Part shown: positions 30,370 through 38,458 of the stretch, piece by piece
Layout: each line of letters starts with the position of its first letter
How positions within the stretch are numbered: position 1 is the stretch's first letter
Origin: Ramlibacter agri
GTDB taxonomy: Bacteria > Pseudomonadota > Gammaproteobacteria > Burkholderiales > Burkholderiaceae_C
Assembly (NCBI RefSeq): GCF_012927085.1
Contig: NZ_JABBFX010000001.1
Span: forward strand, 2,232,001 to 2,296,000
Direction: 5' to 3'
DNA: 64,000 nt
Program-made: the position numbers and the translations under genes
Notes under the pieces: model-generated
What the model was told of the DNA's origin: nothing
What the model saw: only the letters and a program-made list of their open reading frames with translations
Database searches by the model: none

Positions 30370-31299
30370 TCAGAAGCCGACGTTGGCGGCGCCCTTGAGC
30401 TGCAGCATCGCGCGCGCCTGGTCCGGCGTCGCGACCTCCATCCCGAGTTCTTCCAGGATGCGGCGGATGCGCGCCACCTGTTCGGCGTTGCTCCTGGCCA
30501 GCTGGCCGGGGCCGCCCCACAGGCTGTCCTCCAGGCCCACGCGCACGTTGCCGCCCATGACGGCAGACTGCACGGCGACGCGCATCTGCGCGCGGCCGGC
30601 GCCCAGCACCGACCAGTAGTAGTCCTTGCCGAACAGGCGGTCGGCAGTGCGCTTCATGTGCATGACGTCCTCGACGTCGTTGCCGATGCCGCCGCGCAGG
30701 CCGAACACCGACTGGATGAACAGCGGGCCCTTCAGCAGGCCGCGGTCGCGGAAATGCGCCGCCGTGTACAGGTGGCCGATGTCGTAGCACTCCAGCTCGA
30801 AGCGGGTCTGGCTGGCGCTGCAGGATTCGAGGATGTAGGCGATGTCGCGGAAGGTGTTCTTGAACACGCGGTCGTCGCTCTCGGCGAGGTAGGGACGCTC
30901 CCACTCGTGGTCGAAGGACTTGAAGCGGTCCAGCATTTCGTAGAGCCCGAAGTTCATCGAACCCAGGTTGAGCGAGGCCACCTCGGGCTTCAGCTTCAGC
31001 GCCGGCTGCAGCCGCTCGGCCACCGGCATCGTCGGCGCGCCGCCGGTGGTGATGTTGACGACGACGTTGCTTTCCTTCTTGATGCGCGGCAGGAAACGCA
31101 GGAAGGCCTCGGGCGTCTGGTCGGGGCGGCCGTCCTTCTCGTTGCGCGCATGCAGGTGCACGATGGCCGCGCCCGCTTCGGCCGCGCCGATGGCGGCTTC
31201 GGCGATCTCGTCCGCCGTCACCGGCAGGTACGGCGACATGCTGGGCGTGTGGATGGAGCCGGTGACGGCGCAGGTGATGATGACCTTGTTCTGCGGCAT
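30370..31299 (-). CDS. BKACE-family beta-keto acid cleavage enzyme
   Basis: This 309-residue protein is a 3-keto-5-aminohexanoate cleavage enzyme family (DUF849) member. The Zn-binding H48-x-H50 lies in 'AAIVHLHARNEKDGRPDQ'. Further family blocks are 'VVVNITTGG' (about 80), 'ASLNLGSMNFG', 'ELECYDIGHL' and 'VRVGLEDSLWG' with the metal-binding glutamate. These enzymes condense a beta-keto acid with acetyl-CoA and yield acetoacetate plus a new CoA ester. The substrate cannot be assigned from sequence. It is 12 bp from the SDR gene and 22 bp from the Rieske gene, so it is clearly part of the same operon. Confidence 0.9.
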   Translation of the reverse strand: MPQNKVIITCAVTGSIHTPSMSPYLPVTADEIAEAAIGAAEAGAAIVHLHARNEKDGRPDQTPEAFLRFLPRIKKESNVVVNITTGGAPTMPVAERLQPALKLKPEVASLNLGSMNFGLYEMLDRFKSFDHEWERPYLAESDDRVFKNTFRDIAYILESCSASQTRFELECYDIGHLYTAAHFRDRGLLKGPLFIQSVFGLRGGIGNDVEDVMHMKRTADRLFGKDYYWSVLGAGRAQMRVAVQSAVMGGNVRVGLEDSLWGGPGQLARSNAEQVARIRRILEELGMEVATPDQARAMLQLKGAANVGF

Positions 31300-31311
31300 G
31301 TTCGCGTTTCC

Positions 31312-32076
31312 TTAGTGGGTGACGCCCGTGCGCTGCAGCAGCGCGGCGTCGTTGACAGTGAGGTCCTGGCCCTGCAGGTCGCTGGGGCGCTGGTCCGCCA
31401 GCCAGGCGACGACGCCGGCGGAGCGCTCGGGCGGCGCCAGGTTCTCGCGCGGCACCTGGCTGATCTCGTTCATGCCGGAGCCGCGGATGCGCACCTGCAT
31501 TTCGGTGTCCACCAGCCCCGGCGCGAGGCCGTAGGCGAGGATGCCGCGCGGGCCATATTCGAGCGCGGCGCAGCGCGTCAGCATGGCCAGGCCGGCCTTC
31601 GAACTGCAGTAGGCGGACCAGCCTTCGCGCGGGTTGTGCGCGGCGCCGGTGGAGATGTTGACGATCGTGCCCTTTGACTTCATCAGCGCAGGCAGCGCCG
31701 CATGCAGCACGTGGTAGCAGCCGACCAGGTTGGTCGTCACGGCCTGCGCCCAGGTGGCGGGGTCGGTGTCGTGCAGGTGGCCGATCGGCTCGATGACGCC
31801 GGCGTTGTTGACCACCACGTCGAGGCGGCCCCAGGCCGCCAGCATCTTGGCGATGGCCGCTTGCACCGAGGCGACATCGGCCACGTCGCAGGGCAGCACC
31901 AGGCAGGACTGGCCGGTGGCCAGCACGGCGTCGGCGACGCCGCGGGCGGCGTCCGGGTTGCGCACGGCCAGCACGGGCGCGATGCCGCGCCTGGCGAGGG
32001 CCACGGCCACGGCGGCACCGATGCCGCGCGCGGCGCCGGTGACGAAAGCCGTGCGCGCCGGGAGGTGTTCGCTCAC
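31312..32076 (-). CDS. Short-chain dehydrogenase/reductase
   Basis: This 254-residue SDR with a GTG start has 'TGAARGIGAAVAVALARRG' (cofactor loop), 'DVVVNNAGVIEP', and catalytic 'NISTGAAHNPREGWSAYCSSK' (S, Y and K present). 'AVRNPDAA' after beta-2 leaves the NAD/NADP preference open. It probably oxidises or reduces an intermediate of the Rieske/BKACE pathway. It starts 4 bp after the GntR gene stop and is followed 12 bp on by the BKACE gene, so regulator and pathway genes share a transcript. Confidence 0.88.
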   Translation of the reverse strand: MSEHLPARTAFVTGAARGIGAAVAVALARRGIAPVLAVRNPDAARGVADAVLATGQSCLVLPCDVADVASVQAAIAKMLAAWGRLDVVVNNAGVIEPIGHLHDTDPATWAQAVTTNLVGCYHVLHAALPALMKSKGTIVNISTGAAHNPREGWSAYCSSKAGLAMLTRCAALEYGPRGILAYGLAPGLVDTEMQVRIRGSGMNEISQVPRENLAPPERSAGVVAWLADQRPSDLQGQDLTVNDAALLQRTGVTH

Positions 32077-32080
32077 GCTG

Positions 32081-32824
32081 TCATTCCTTGAAGTTGTCGG
32101 CGGCCAGCAGGGCGTCGGCCGCGTCGGAGAGGTCGTCGTGGATGGCCTTGGAGGCGGCCTGGGTGTCCTGCCGGCGCAGCGCGCGCAGCAGGTCCATGTG
32201 GTGGTGGTCGGCGTTGGCCGTCGCGCCTTCGGGCACGCGGAACATCTGGTTCAGGTGCGGGCCGATCTGCATCCACATGCTCTCGATGACGGGCTGCATC
32301 ACCTCGGTGGCGGCAGCCTCGTACAGGCGGAAGTGGAAGCGGCGGTTGCAGGCCAGGTAGGCGGAGGCGTCGCGCTTGTGCAGCGCTTCGTCCATCGCGC
32401 GATGGTCGGCGGCCATCGCCTCGATCTGCGCCGGCGTGATGCGCACGGCGGCGCGCGCGGCCACCATCGGCTCCAGGCTCAGGCGGATCTGCAGGATCTC
32501 GAGGAAGCGCGCGCGGGTCATGATGGGCAGCACCACCGTGCGGTTGGGGCCCAGGTCCAGCGCGCGCTCGGCCACCAGGCGCTTCAGCGCGTCGCGCACC
32601 GGCATCGGGCTGGTGCCGAACACCGCGGCCAGCGCGCGGATGGTGAAGGTCTGGCCGGGGACGAAGTGGCCGTCCATCAAGGCCTGGCGCATGCGCTCGT
32701 AGGCGGCGTCGTGCAGGTTGCTGCTGCGATCGAGTTCGAGGGCGCTGGACTGCCCGAGGGCTGCATGGATGCCGACGACGCGCTTCTGGCGCGGGCTGCG
32801 CTTGGGGAGGGGAGTCACGCTCAT
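32081..32824 (-). CDS. GntR-family (FCD) transcriptional regulator
   Basis: This 247-residue protein has a winged helix at about 35-100 ('YERMRQALMDGHFVPGQTFTIRALAAVFGTSPMPVRDALKRL') and an all-helical FCD effector domain (about 105-235). The metal-binding residues are visible in 'ACNRRFHFRLYEAA' and 'DHHHMDLLRAL'. It is the first gene of the minus-strand catabolic operon and probably controls it in response to a carboxylate. Divergent from an ABC-type binding protein gene 177 bp away; both may be targets. Confidence 0.9.
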   Translation of the reverse strand: MSVTPLPKRSPRQKRVVGIHAALGQSSALELDRSSNLHDAAYERMRQALMDGHFVPGQTFTIRALAAVFGTSPMPVRDALKRLVAERALDLGPNRTVVLPIMTRARFLEILQIRLSLEPMVAARAAVRITPAQIEAMAADHRAMDEALHKRDASAYLACNRRFHFRLYEAAATEVMQPVIESMWMQIGPHLNQMFRVPEGATANADHHHMDLLRALRRQDTQAASKAIHDDLSDAADALLAADNFKE

Positions 32825-32837
32825 AGTGTGATAACAG

Positions 32838-32865
32838 TTTATGCACGCAGGCCCAAGCCGCGCAA
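32838..32865 (-). promoter_or_regulatory. Candidate promoter of the GntR-led operon
   Basis: On the minus strand TTGCGC (32860-32865) and CATAAA (32838-32843) are separated by 16 bp, and the downstream bases up to the GntR start are the most AT-rich of the intergenic region. The spacing and partial consensus match suggest a sigma-70 promoter. This is a visual call only. Confidence 0.35.
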
Positions 32866-33001
32866 GATAGATTCGGGTTTTCCATGAGAAGGGTGCCGCA
32901 GTTGCACCTGTTGTGCGCTAGGAAATTCGCCAGGGGCGGGCGGCGTTGGGTATCGATATAACAGCGGCATCCAAATCACCCGCCAGGGTTGGGGAGATGC
33001 C

Positions 33002-34120
33002 GTGATCAAGGGTATGAGGGGCAGGATTTGCCGCCATTTCGCCGTACTGGTATATCTGTCGGTCGCCGCCTGCGGCGCGGCCCGGGCCGAGATCCTGCTG
33101 GGGACGTCGTCGGACTATTCCAGCGCCAATGCGGCGCTCACGCGCGACTACATGCGCGGCATGCAGGCTTACCTGGACGAGGTGAATCGCAAGGGCGGCA
33201 TCCGCGGCGAGACGATCCGCATCGTCAGTGCGGACGACGGCTCCGACCCGCAGAAGACGGCAGAGAACACGCGCAAGCTGGTCGACAAAGACGAGGTACT
33301 GGCGCTGGTGGCCTACCGCGGCACCGCGGGCATGCTGAAGATCGTCCCCATCATCCAGGCCGCCGGCGTGCCGGAGATCGGCAGCACCAGCATGGCCAAG
33401 GCGCTGCGCGAGCCCGCGATGCGCGGCGTGTTCCACATGCGCCCCAGCACGGCCGACGAGATCGAGGCGGCGGTGAACCATGCCTGGACCATCGGCATGA
33501 CGCGCATCGCCGCCTACTACCAGGACGATGCTTTCGGCAACGAGGCGATCGAGGCCTTCCGCGCTTCATTGGCCAAGCGCGGCGCGCAGCCGGTGGCGGT
33601 GGCGGCGCTGAAGCGGGGCAGCACCGACGTGGCTTCGGGCGTCGACGCGCTGGCCAAGGTGCAGCCGCAGGCCGTGCTGATGCTGGGGCAGACCAAGCCG
33701 AACGCGGCGCTGATCAAGGGCCTGCGGGCGAAGGACGTGCATCCCATGTTCTTCGCGCTGAGCGTTTCGTCCGGGCTGCACGCGGAGTTGAACGAGGCCG
33801 CGGCGGGCATCATGGTGACGCAGGTGGCGCCGTATCCCTTCATCGCCCGCGAACCGGTCGTGACCGAGTACCAGTCGCTGCTGGCGGACAAGCATTACAG
33901 CTACGGCAGCCTGGAGGGTTTCCTGAACGCCAAGCTGGTGGTGCGCGCGCTGCAGAAGACGCCGTCCCCGATCACCCGCGCCAAGCTGATGGCCACGCTG
34001 GAGTCCATGGGCGACGAGGACCTGGGCGGCTTCCACATCTCCTACGGGAAGCAGAGCAACCTGGGCTCGCGCTACGTGAACCTCACGATGATCCGGCAGG
34101 ACGGGACTTTCGCGCGCTGA
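33002..34120 (+). CDS. ABC-transporter periplasmic binding protein (Leu/Ile/Val type)
   Basis: This 372-residue type I periplasmic binding protein has a signal peptide (HFAVLVYLSVAACGAARA). 'ILLGTSSDYSSANAALTRDYMRGMQAYLDEVNRKGGI' is typical of branched-chain amino acid/aromatic-acid binding proteins (Peripla_BP_6), and 'AYYQDDAFGNEAIEAF' marks the second lobe. A GTG start with a GGGGAG site 4-9 bp upstream decides the start. No permease or ATPase genes are adjacent, so it is an orphan component. It is divergent from the GntR regulator. The 3' end overlaps the convergent LysR gene by 38 bp. Confidence 0.88.
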   Translation: MIKGMRGRICRHFAVLVYLSVAACGAARAEILLGTSSDYSSANAALTRDYMRGMQAYLDEVNRKGGIRGETIRIVSADDGSDPQKTAENTRKLVDKDEVLALVAYRGTAGMLKIVPIIQAAGVPEIGSTSMAKALREPAMRGVFHMRPSTADEIEAAVNHAWTIGMTRIAAYYQDDAFGNEAIEAFRASLAKRGAQPVAVAALKRGSTDVASGVDALAKVQPQAVLMLGQTKPNAALIKGLRAKDVHPMFFALSVSSGLHAELNEAAAGIMVTQVAPYPFIAREPVVTEYQSLLADKHYSYGSLEGFLNAKLVVRALQKTPSPITRAKLMATLESMGDEDLGGFHISYGKQSNLGSRYVNLTMIRQDGTFAR

Positions 34121-35063
34121 CGGATTCGCGTGGCAGCACGTCGAGCAAGGCCTGCCGGAACTCGTGGAAGGCGCGCAGCCGCCGCAGCGAGGGCCGGTAC
34201 ATCATCCCCGCCGTGTAGCGGCCCACAGGGTCCGCCAGCTTCAGCGGCGCGAGGCCCTGCGCGGCCGCCGCGCTGGCGAGGGTGGACGGCAGCAGCATCA
34301 CGTGCAGGCCGTGCTGCAACAGGCGAAAGCCGAACTGCACCGAGGTCGTCTCGACCGCCGCCGCGGGTGTCGCGAGTCCCGCGCGGTCGAAGAAGTCGTT
34401 CACCAGCTGCCGCCCCGATACCGCTTCGCTGAACCAGATCCAGGGCACGGTCGCCAGGCCGGCCGCGGCCACCTTGCGCTTGCGCTGCAAGGGGTGCGCA
34501 GTGGCGGCGAAGACCAGGTGCTCCACTTCGATCAGCGGTTCGTATTCGATTTCGGGCGAGCGCTGCCGCTCCGGTGGGAAGCCACCCAGCACCAGGTCGA
34601 GTCGCCCCGAGTCCAGCATCGGCAAGGTGGCCTCGTTCATGCGCGTGAGCATGCTGACCTTCACGGCCGGCAGCCGCGCGCTGAGCGCGGCCACCGCATC
34701 GGCCGCCAGCTCGAAGGACCAGGCCGGGCCGGCCGCGATGCGCAGTTCGCCGGCGCTGCCGGTGAGCAGGTCGCTCAGCTCGCTGGCGGCGTAGTTGAAG
34801 TTCATCTCCACCAGCTCCGCGTGGTGCAGCAGCGCGGCGCCGAAAGGCGTGAGCGCCATGCCCTGCACGCTGCGCTCGAACAGCGTTACGTCCAGCGCCT
34901 GCTCCAGCTCCTGGATGCGCCGCGTCAGCGCCGACTGGCTGATGGCCGATTGCTCGGCCGCCTGCCGGATGCCGCCGGCGCGGGCCACGGCCAGGAAGTC
35001 GGCCAGCAGGTGCGCCCGCCGGGTCATGCGCTGCAGGATCTGCCGGGTGCTGGGTCGGTCCAT
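34083..35063 (-). CDS. LysR-family transcriptional regulator
   Basis: This 326-residue protein has an N-terminal winged helix with 'LADFLAVARAGGIRQAAEQSAISQSALTRRIQELEQAL', followed by the LysR substrate-binding domain ('GELRIAAGPAWSFEL', 'LDLVLGGFPPERQ'). ATG 35063 aligns the HTH as usual. It is divergent from the Bug/sulfatase pair 107 bp away, which it probably regulates. A small dyad AAGT-TCGC-ACTT at 35101-35112 in that gap is a possible operator. The 3' end overlaps the convergent binding-protein gene. Confidence 0.9.
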   Translation of the reverse strand: MDRPSTRQILQRMTRRAHLLADFLAVARAGGIRQAAEQSAISQSALTRRIQELEQALDVTLFERSVQGMALTPFGAALLHHAELVEMNFNYAASELSDLLTGSAGELRIAAGPAWSFELAADAVAALSARLPAVKVSMLTRMNEATLPMLDSGRLDLVLGGFPPERQRSPEIEYEPLIEVEHLVFAATAHPLQRKRKVAAAGLATVPWIWFSEAVSGRQLVNDFFDRAGLATPAAAVETTSVQFGFRLLQHGLHVMLLPSTLASAAAAQGLAPLKLADPVGRYTAGMMYRPSLRRLRAFHEFRQALLDVLPRESVSARKSRPAGSS

Positions 35064-35170
35064 GGGGCGTATTGTTGCGCGCAGCGCATCACCTGATCGG
35101 AAGTTCGCACTTTTCGGCAACGCCCCGCCTGCCTACAGTGACCGGGCAGAAATCCCCCTGGAGACAAACC

Positions 35171-36130
35171 TTGAAGCTTCTCGCCTCCGCGCTGCTGGCC
35201 TGCGCCACGCTCGCGCCTTCCCTGGCCGGCGCCCAGGCCTTTCCCTCCAAGCCCGTCACGCTGGTGGTCCCGTTCGCTCCCGGCGGCGGCGCCGATGTCG
35301 TCGCGCGCGTGCTTGCGCAGGCCATGCAACTGGGCCAGCCCATCCTCGTCGACAACAAGCCGGGCGCCGGCGGCACCATTGCGGCGAGCCTGGTCGCGAA
35401 GGCGCCGGCGGACGGCCACACGCTGCTGTTCGCGACGGCGGGCCACGCCGGCACGAAGGCGCTTTACCCGCACCTCACTTTCGACCCGGTGGCGGACTTT
35501 GCGCCGGTCATCGGCATTGCCGCGGCGCCGGTGGTGATCGCGGTGAACGCCAGCTCGCCCTACAAGACGCTGCAGGACTTCGTGCAGGCAGCGCGCGCCA
35601 AGCCCGGCAAGCTCAATTGCGCCGGCGGCGGCGGCGGCGCGACCGTCACCAACCTGGCCTTCGAACTGCTGAAGTCGGAGTTGAAGCTGGACATCACCGC
35701 CGTGCCCTACAAGGGCTCGGCACCCGCCATCACCGCGCTGCTCGGTGGCGAGATCGACTGCGACAGCGACGCGCTGGCCGCGCTGCTGCCGCAGATCCAG
35801 GGTGGCAAGCTGCGCGCACTGGCCGTGACCACCAAGCGCCGCTCCAGCCAGCTGCCCGACGTGCCCACGGTCGCCGAGACCGTGCTGCCCGGCATGGATG
35901 CGTCGGCCTGGTACGGCATCCTGGCGCCCAAGGGCACGCCGCAGCCCGTGGTCGACCGCCTGCAGAAGGAATTCGCTGCCGCTGCGCAGCAACCGCAGGT
36001 GGCCGAACGCGTGAAGGCGGTCGGCGCCGAGCCCCTCCACATGAATGCGCACGAGTTCGGCGCCTTCGTGGCCGCCGAGGCGCGCCGCTGGGGCGGGCTG
36101 ATCCAGAAGCTGGGACTGAAGGCGGAGTGA
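35171..36130 (+). CDS. Bug-family (tripartite tricarboxylate) solute-binding protein
   Basis: This 319-residue protein has a TTG start preceded by GGAG (35160-35163), since the signal peptide (KLLASALLACATLAPSLAGAQA) begins right there and no ATG is available in phase. The mature part shows 'FPSKPVTLVVPFAPGGGADVVARVLA' and 'PYKGSAPAITALLGGEID', as expected for Bug proteins. Its stop overlaps the ATG of the sulfatase (TGATG). The pairing suggests that the bound ligand may be related to the sulfatase substrate. No membrane subunits are nearby. Confidence 0.9.
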   Translation: MKLLASALLACATLAPSLAGAQAFPSKPVTLVVPFAPGGGADVVARVLAQAMQLGQPILVDNKPGAGGTIAASLVAKAPADGHTLLFATAGHAGTKALYPHLTFDPVADFAPVIGIAAAPVVIAVNASSPYKTLQDFVQAARAKPGKLNCAGGGGGATVTNLAFELLKSELKLDITAVPYKGSAPAITALLGGEIDCDSDALAALLPQIQGGKLRALAVTTKRRSSQLPDVPTVAETVLPGMDASAWYGILAPKGTPQPVVDRLQKEFAAAAQQPQVAERVKAVGAEPLHMNAHEFGAFVAAEARRWGGLIQKLGLKAE

Positions 36131-38364
36131 TGGCTGGCGACGCACAGTTCCAGGGCCGCATCGGCCGCACCTGGAAGGACTCCACGCCCTGGTGGCCGCC
36201 GGCACCGGCGGCGCCCGCGGGCGCGCCCAACGTGGTGTTCATCGTACTGGACGACGTCGGCTATTCCGACATCGGCTGCTACGGCTCCGAGATCCGGACG
36301 CCGCGGATGGATGCGCTGGCGGCCAACGGCGTGCGCTACAGCAACTTCCACGTGACCGCGATGTGCTCGCCGACGCGCGCCTGCTTGCTGACGGGGCGCA
36401 ACGCGCACAGCGTCGGCGTCGGCGCGATCGCGGAATGGGCCAACGGTTTCCCGGGCTACGAGGGCCGTATCTCGCGCCACGCCGCCACCGCCGCGGAGAT
36501 CTTCGGCGAGCACGCTTATGGCACCTACGCCATCGGCAAGTGGCACCTGTCCAACCTGGCCAACTACGTCAATGCGGGCCCGCACCCGGACTGGCCGCTG
36601 GGCCGCGGCTTCAGCCGCTGGTACGGCTTCCTCGGCGGCTACGTCGACCACTGGAACCCGGACCTGCACGAGGACAACCATCCCATCCGGCACCAGCCGC
36701 GCCCGGGCTACCACCTGAGCGAGGACCTGGTGGACCACGCCATCGCGCAGGTGCGCGACCACGTGAGCTCGGCGCGCGGCCGGCCTTTCATGACCTACCT
36801 GGCCTTCGGCGCCGGCCACTGGCCGCTGCACGTGCCGCGCGCGTACATCGAGCGCGTGCAGGGCCGCTACGACCAGGGCTGGGACGCGATCCGCGAAGCG
36901 CGGCTGGCGAAGCAGAAGGCCATGGGCCTGGTGCCGCAGGCCGCGCAGCTGGCGCCGCGCAACCCCGGCGTGCAGGCCTGGGAGGAACTCACGGCCCCCG
37001 AGCGCCAGGTGGCCGCGCGCCTGCAGGAGGCGTATGCGGCTTTCATGGAGCATACCGACGACCAGATCGGGCGGCTGGCGGACTACCTGTCGTCCATCGG
37101 CGAGTACGAGAACACCATCTTCGTGCTGCTGTCGGACAACGGCGCCAGCGGCGAGGGTGGCCCGACAGGCGCGCTGAACATCCGCAAGCACCTGCAGACC
37201 GAGACCGAGACCACCGGGTACGTGCTGCAGAACCTGGACCTGATCGGCGGCGAGCATTCCTTCCCGCACTATCCGCAGGGCTGGGCGCAGGTGTCGAACA
37301 CGCCGCTCAAGTGGTACAAGAAGAACACCCATGGCGGCGGCATCCGCGCGCCGCTGATCATCAGCTGGCCCAAGGGCATCGCCCAGCGCGGCGAAGTGCG
37401 CACGCAGTACCACCACGTCATCGACGTGCTGCCCACGGTGATGGAGCTGGCGGGCGTGAGCGCGCCCTCCGAGTACCGCGGCGTGCGGCAGTTGCCGATT
37501 CACGGCACCAGCATGGCCTACACCTTCGCCGACGCGGCGGCGCCTTCGCGCCGGCCGGTGCAGCACTTCGAAATGGTGGGGGACCGCGCCCTGTACCGCG
37601 AGGGCTGGAAGATCGTGGCGCGCCACCAGAAGGGCGTGGACTTCGATGCCGACCGGTGGGAGCTGTACGAGATGGGCCAGGACTACTCCGAGGTGAACGA
37701 CCTGGCCGCGGCCCAGCCCGAGCGCGTGCAGTCCATGGTGAAGCTCTGGTGGGAAGAGGCCGAGCGCTTCGGCGTGCTGCCGCTGGACGACCGCGAGTCC
37801 GAGCGCGCGCTCGACTGGTTCCGCAGTTCCGCGCCATCGCGCTACCGCTACCTGCCGGGGATGGCGCGGGCCGACCGGCTGATGATTCCGGCGATCAACG
37901 GGCGCAACTACCGCGTCCTGGCCGACGTGGACTTCGGCGCGGGCGCGGCGCAGGGTGCGATCCTCGCCTTCGGCAACCGCTTTGCCGGCATCGCGCTGTA
38001 TTGCAGCGGCGGCGAACTGGTGTTCGACTACATCTACAGCGAGGCGAAGACGCTCAGCCTGCGCCTGCCGCAGCCGGCCGGACGGCAGCAAGTGCGGGTG
38101 CTGTTCGAGCAGGCCGGCGAGCGCAAGGGCCGCTTCACGCTGGAAGCCGCGGGCTCGGCGCCGCAGGCCATGGACGTGCCGCGCACCTGGACGACCTATG
38201 GCGTCACCGCGGGGCTGACCTGCGGCTACGTCAACGTGCCGATCGTGCCGGCCTGTCCGGTGCCGGCGGCTTTCAGCGGCAGCATCGGTTGCGTGGACCT
38301 CGAACTGCTCGACGGGGCTCCCCGCGCGGACGGCGGCTTCGCGGCGATGTTGCAGGAGGAGTGA
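36130..38364 (+). CDS. Type I sulfatase (formylglycine-dependent), large form
   Basis: This 744-residue arylsulfatase-family enzyme has an active-site C79-S-P-T-R83, the core that FGE converts to formylglycine. Metal-binding D41-D42 are in 'FIVLDDVGYSDIG', with 'GKWHLSN' and 'LLSDNGASGEGG' further on. A long beta-sandwich-like C-terminal region (about 560-744) is shared in style with the sulfatase at 52622. There is no signal peptide, so it is predicted to be cytoplasmic. It is coupled to a Bug binding protein and probably LysR-controlled rather than part of the GGACC-motif regulon. The maturing FGE is encoded at 48249. Confidence 0.92.
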   Translation: MAGDAQFQGRIGRTWKDSTPWWPPAPAAPAGAPNVVFIVLDDVGYSDIGCYGSEIRTPRMDALAANGVRYSNFHVTAMCSPTRACLLTGRNAHSVGVGAIAEWANGFPGYEGRISRHAATAAEIFGEHAYGTYAIGKWHLSNLANYVNAGPHPDWPLGRGFSRWYGFLGGYVDHWNPDLHEDNHPIRHQPRPGYHLSEDLVDHAIAQVRDHVSSARGRPFMTYLAFGAGHWPLHVPRAYIERVQGRYDQGWDAIREARLAKQKAMGLVPQAAQLAPRNPGVQAWEELTAPERQVAARLQEAYAAFMEHTDDQIGRLADYLSSIGEYENTIFVLLSDNGASGEGGPTGALNIRKHLQTETETTGYVLQNLDLIGGEHSFPHYPQGWAQVSNTPLKWYKKNTHGGGIRAPLIISWPKGIAQRGEVRTQYHHVIDVLPTVMELAGVSAPSEYRGVRQLPIHGTSMAYTFADAAAPSRRPVQHFEMVGDRALYREGWKIVARHQKGVDFDADRWELYEMGQDYSEVNDLAAAQPERVQSMVKLWWEEAERFGVLPLDDRESERALDWFRSSAPSRYRYLPGMARADRLMIPAINGRNYRVLADVDFGAGAAQGAILAFGNRFAGIALYCSGGELVFDYIYSEAKTLSLRLPQPAGRQQVRVLFEQAGERKGRFTLEAAGSAPQAMDVPRTWTTYGVTAGLTCGYVNVPIVPACPVPAAFSGSIGCVDLELLDGAPRADGGFAAMLQEE

Positions 38365-38386
38365 TTCCCCGGGGGCCGGGAACCCT

Positions 38387-38398
38387 GGACCAAAGTCC
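38387..38398 (+). promoter_or_regulatory. Inverted-repeat operator candidate A (GGACCAAAGTCC)
   Basis: This dyad of the GGAC-N4-GTCC type lies 60 bp before the phospholipase D-like gene. It matches four other sites in this cluster. A second GTCCCC begins at 38415, exactly 20 bp after the right half-site, as it does at site C. Confidence 0.6.
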
Positions 38399-38458
38399 AA
38401 TGGGCGCACGAGCTGTCCCCTTGCATCGTCCAGCTCCACCGTCCATGAAAGGCCTCGC

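Noticed and set aside
34795..36129. In-frame upstream extension of the sulfatase at 36130
   Set aside because: It runs antisense to the LysR gene and out of frame through the Bug gene; the ATG at 36130 overlapping the Bug stop is the natural start.
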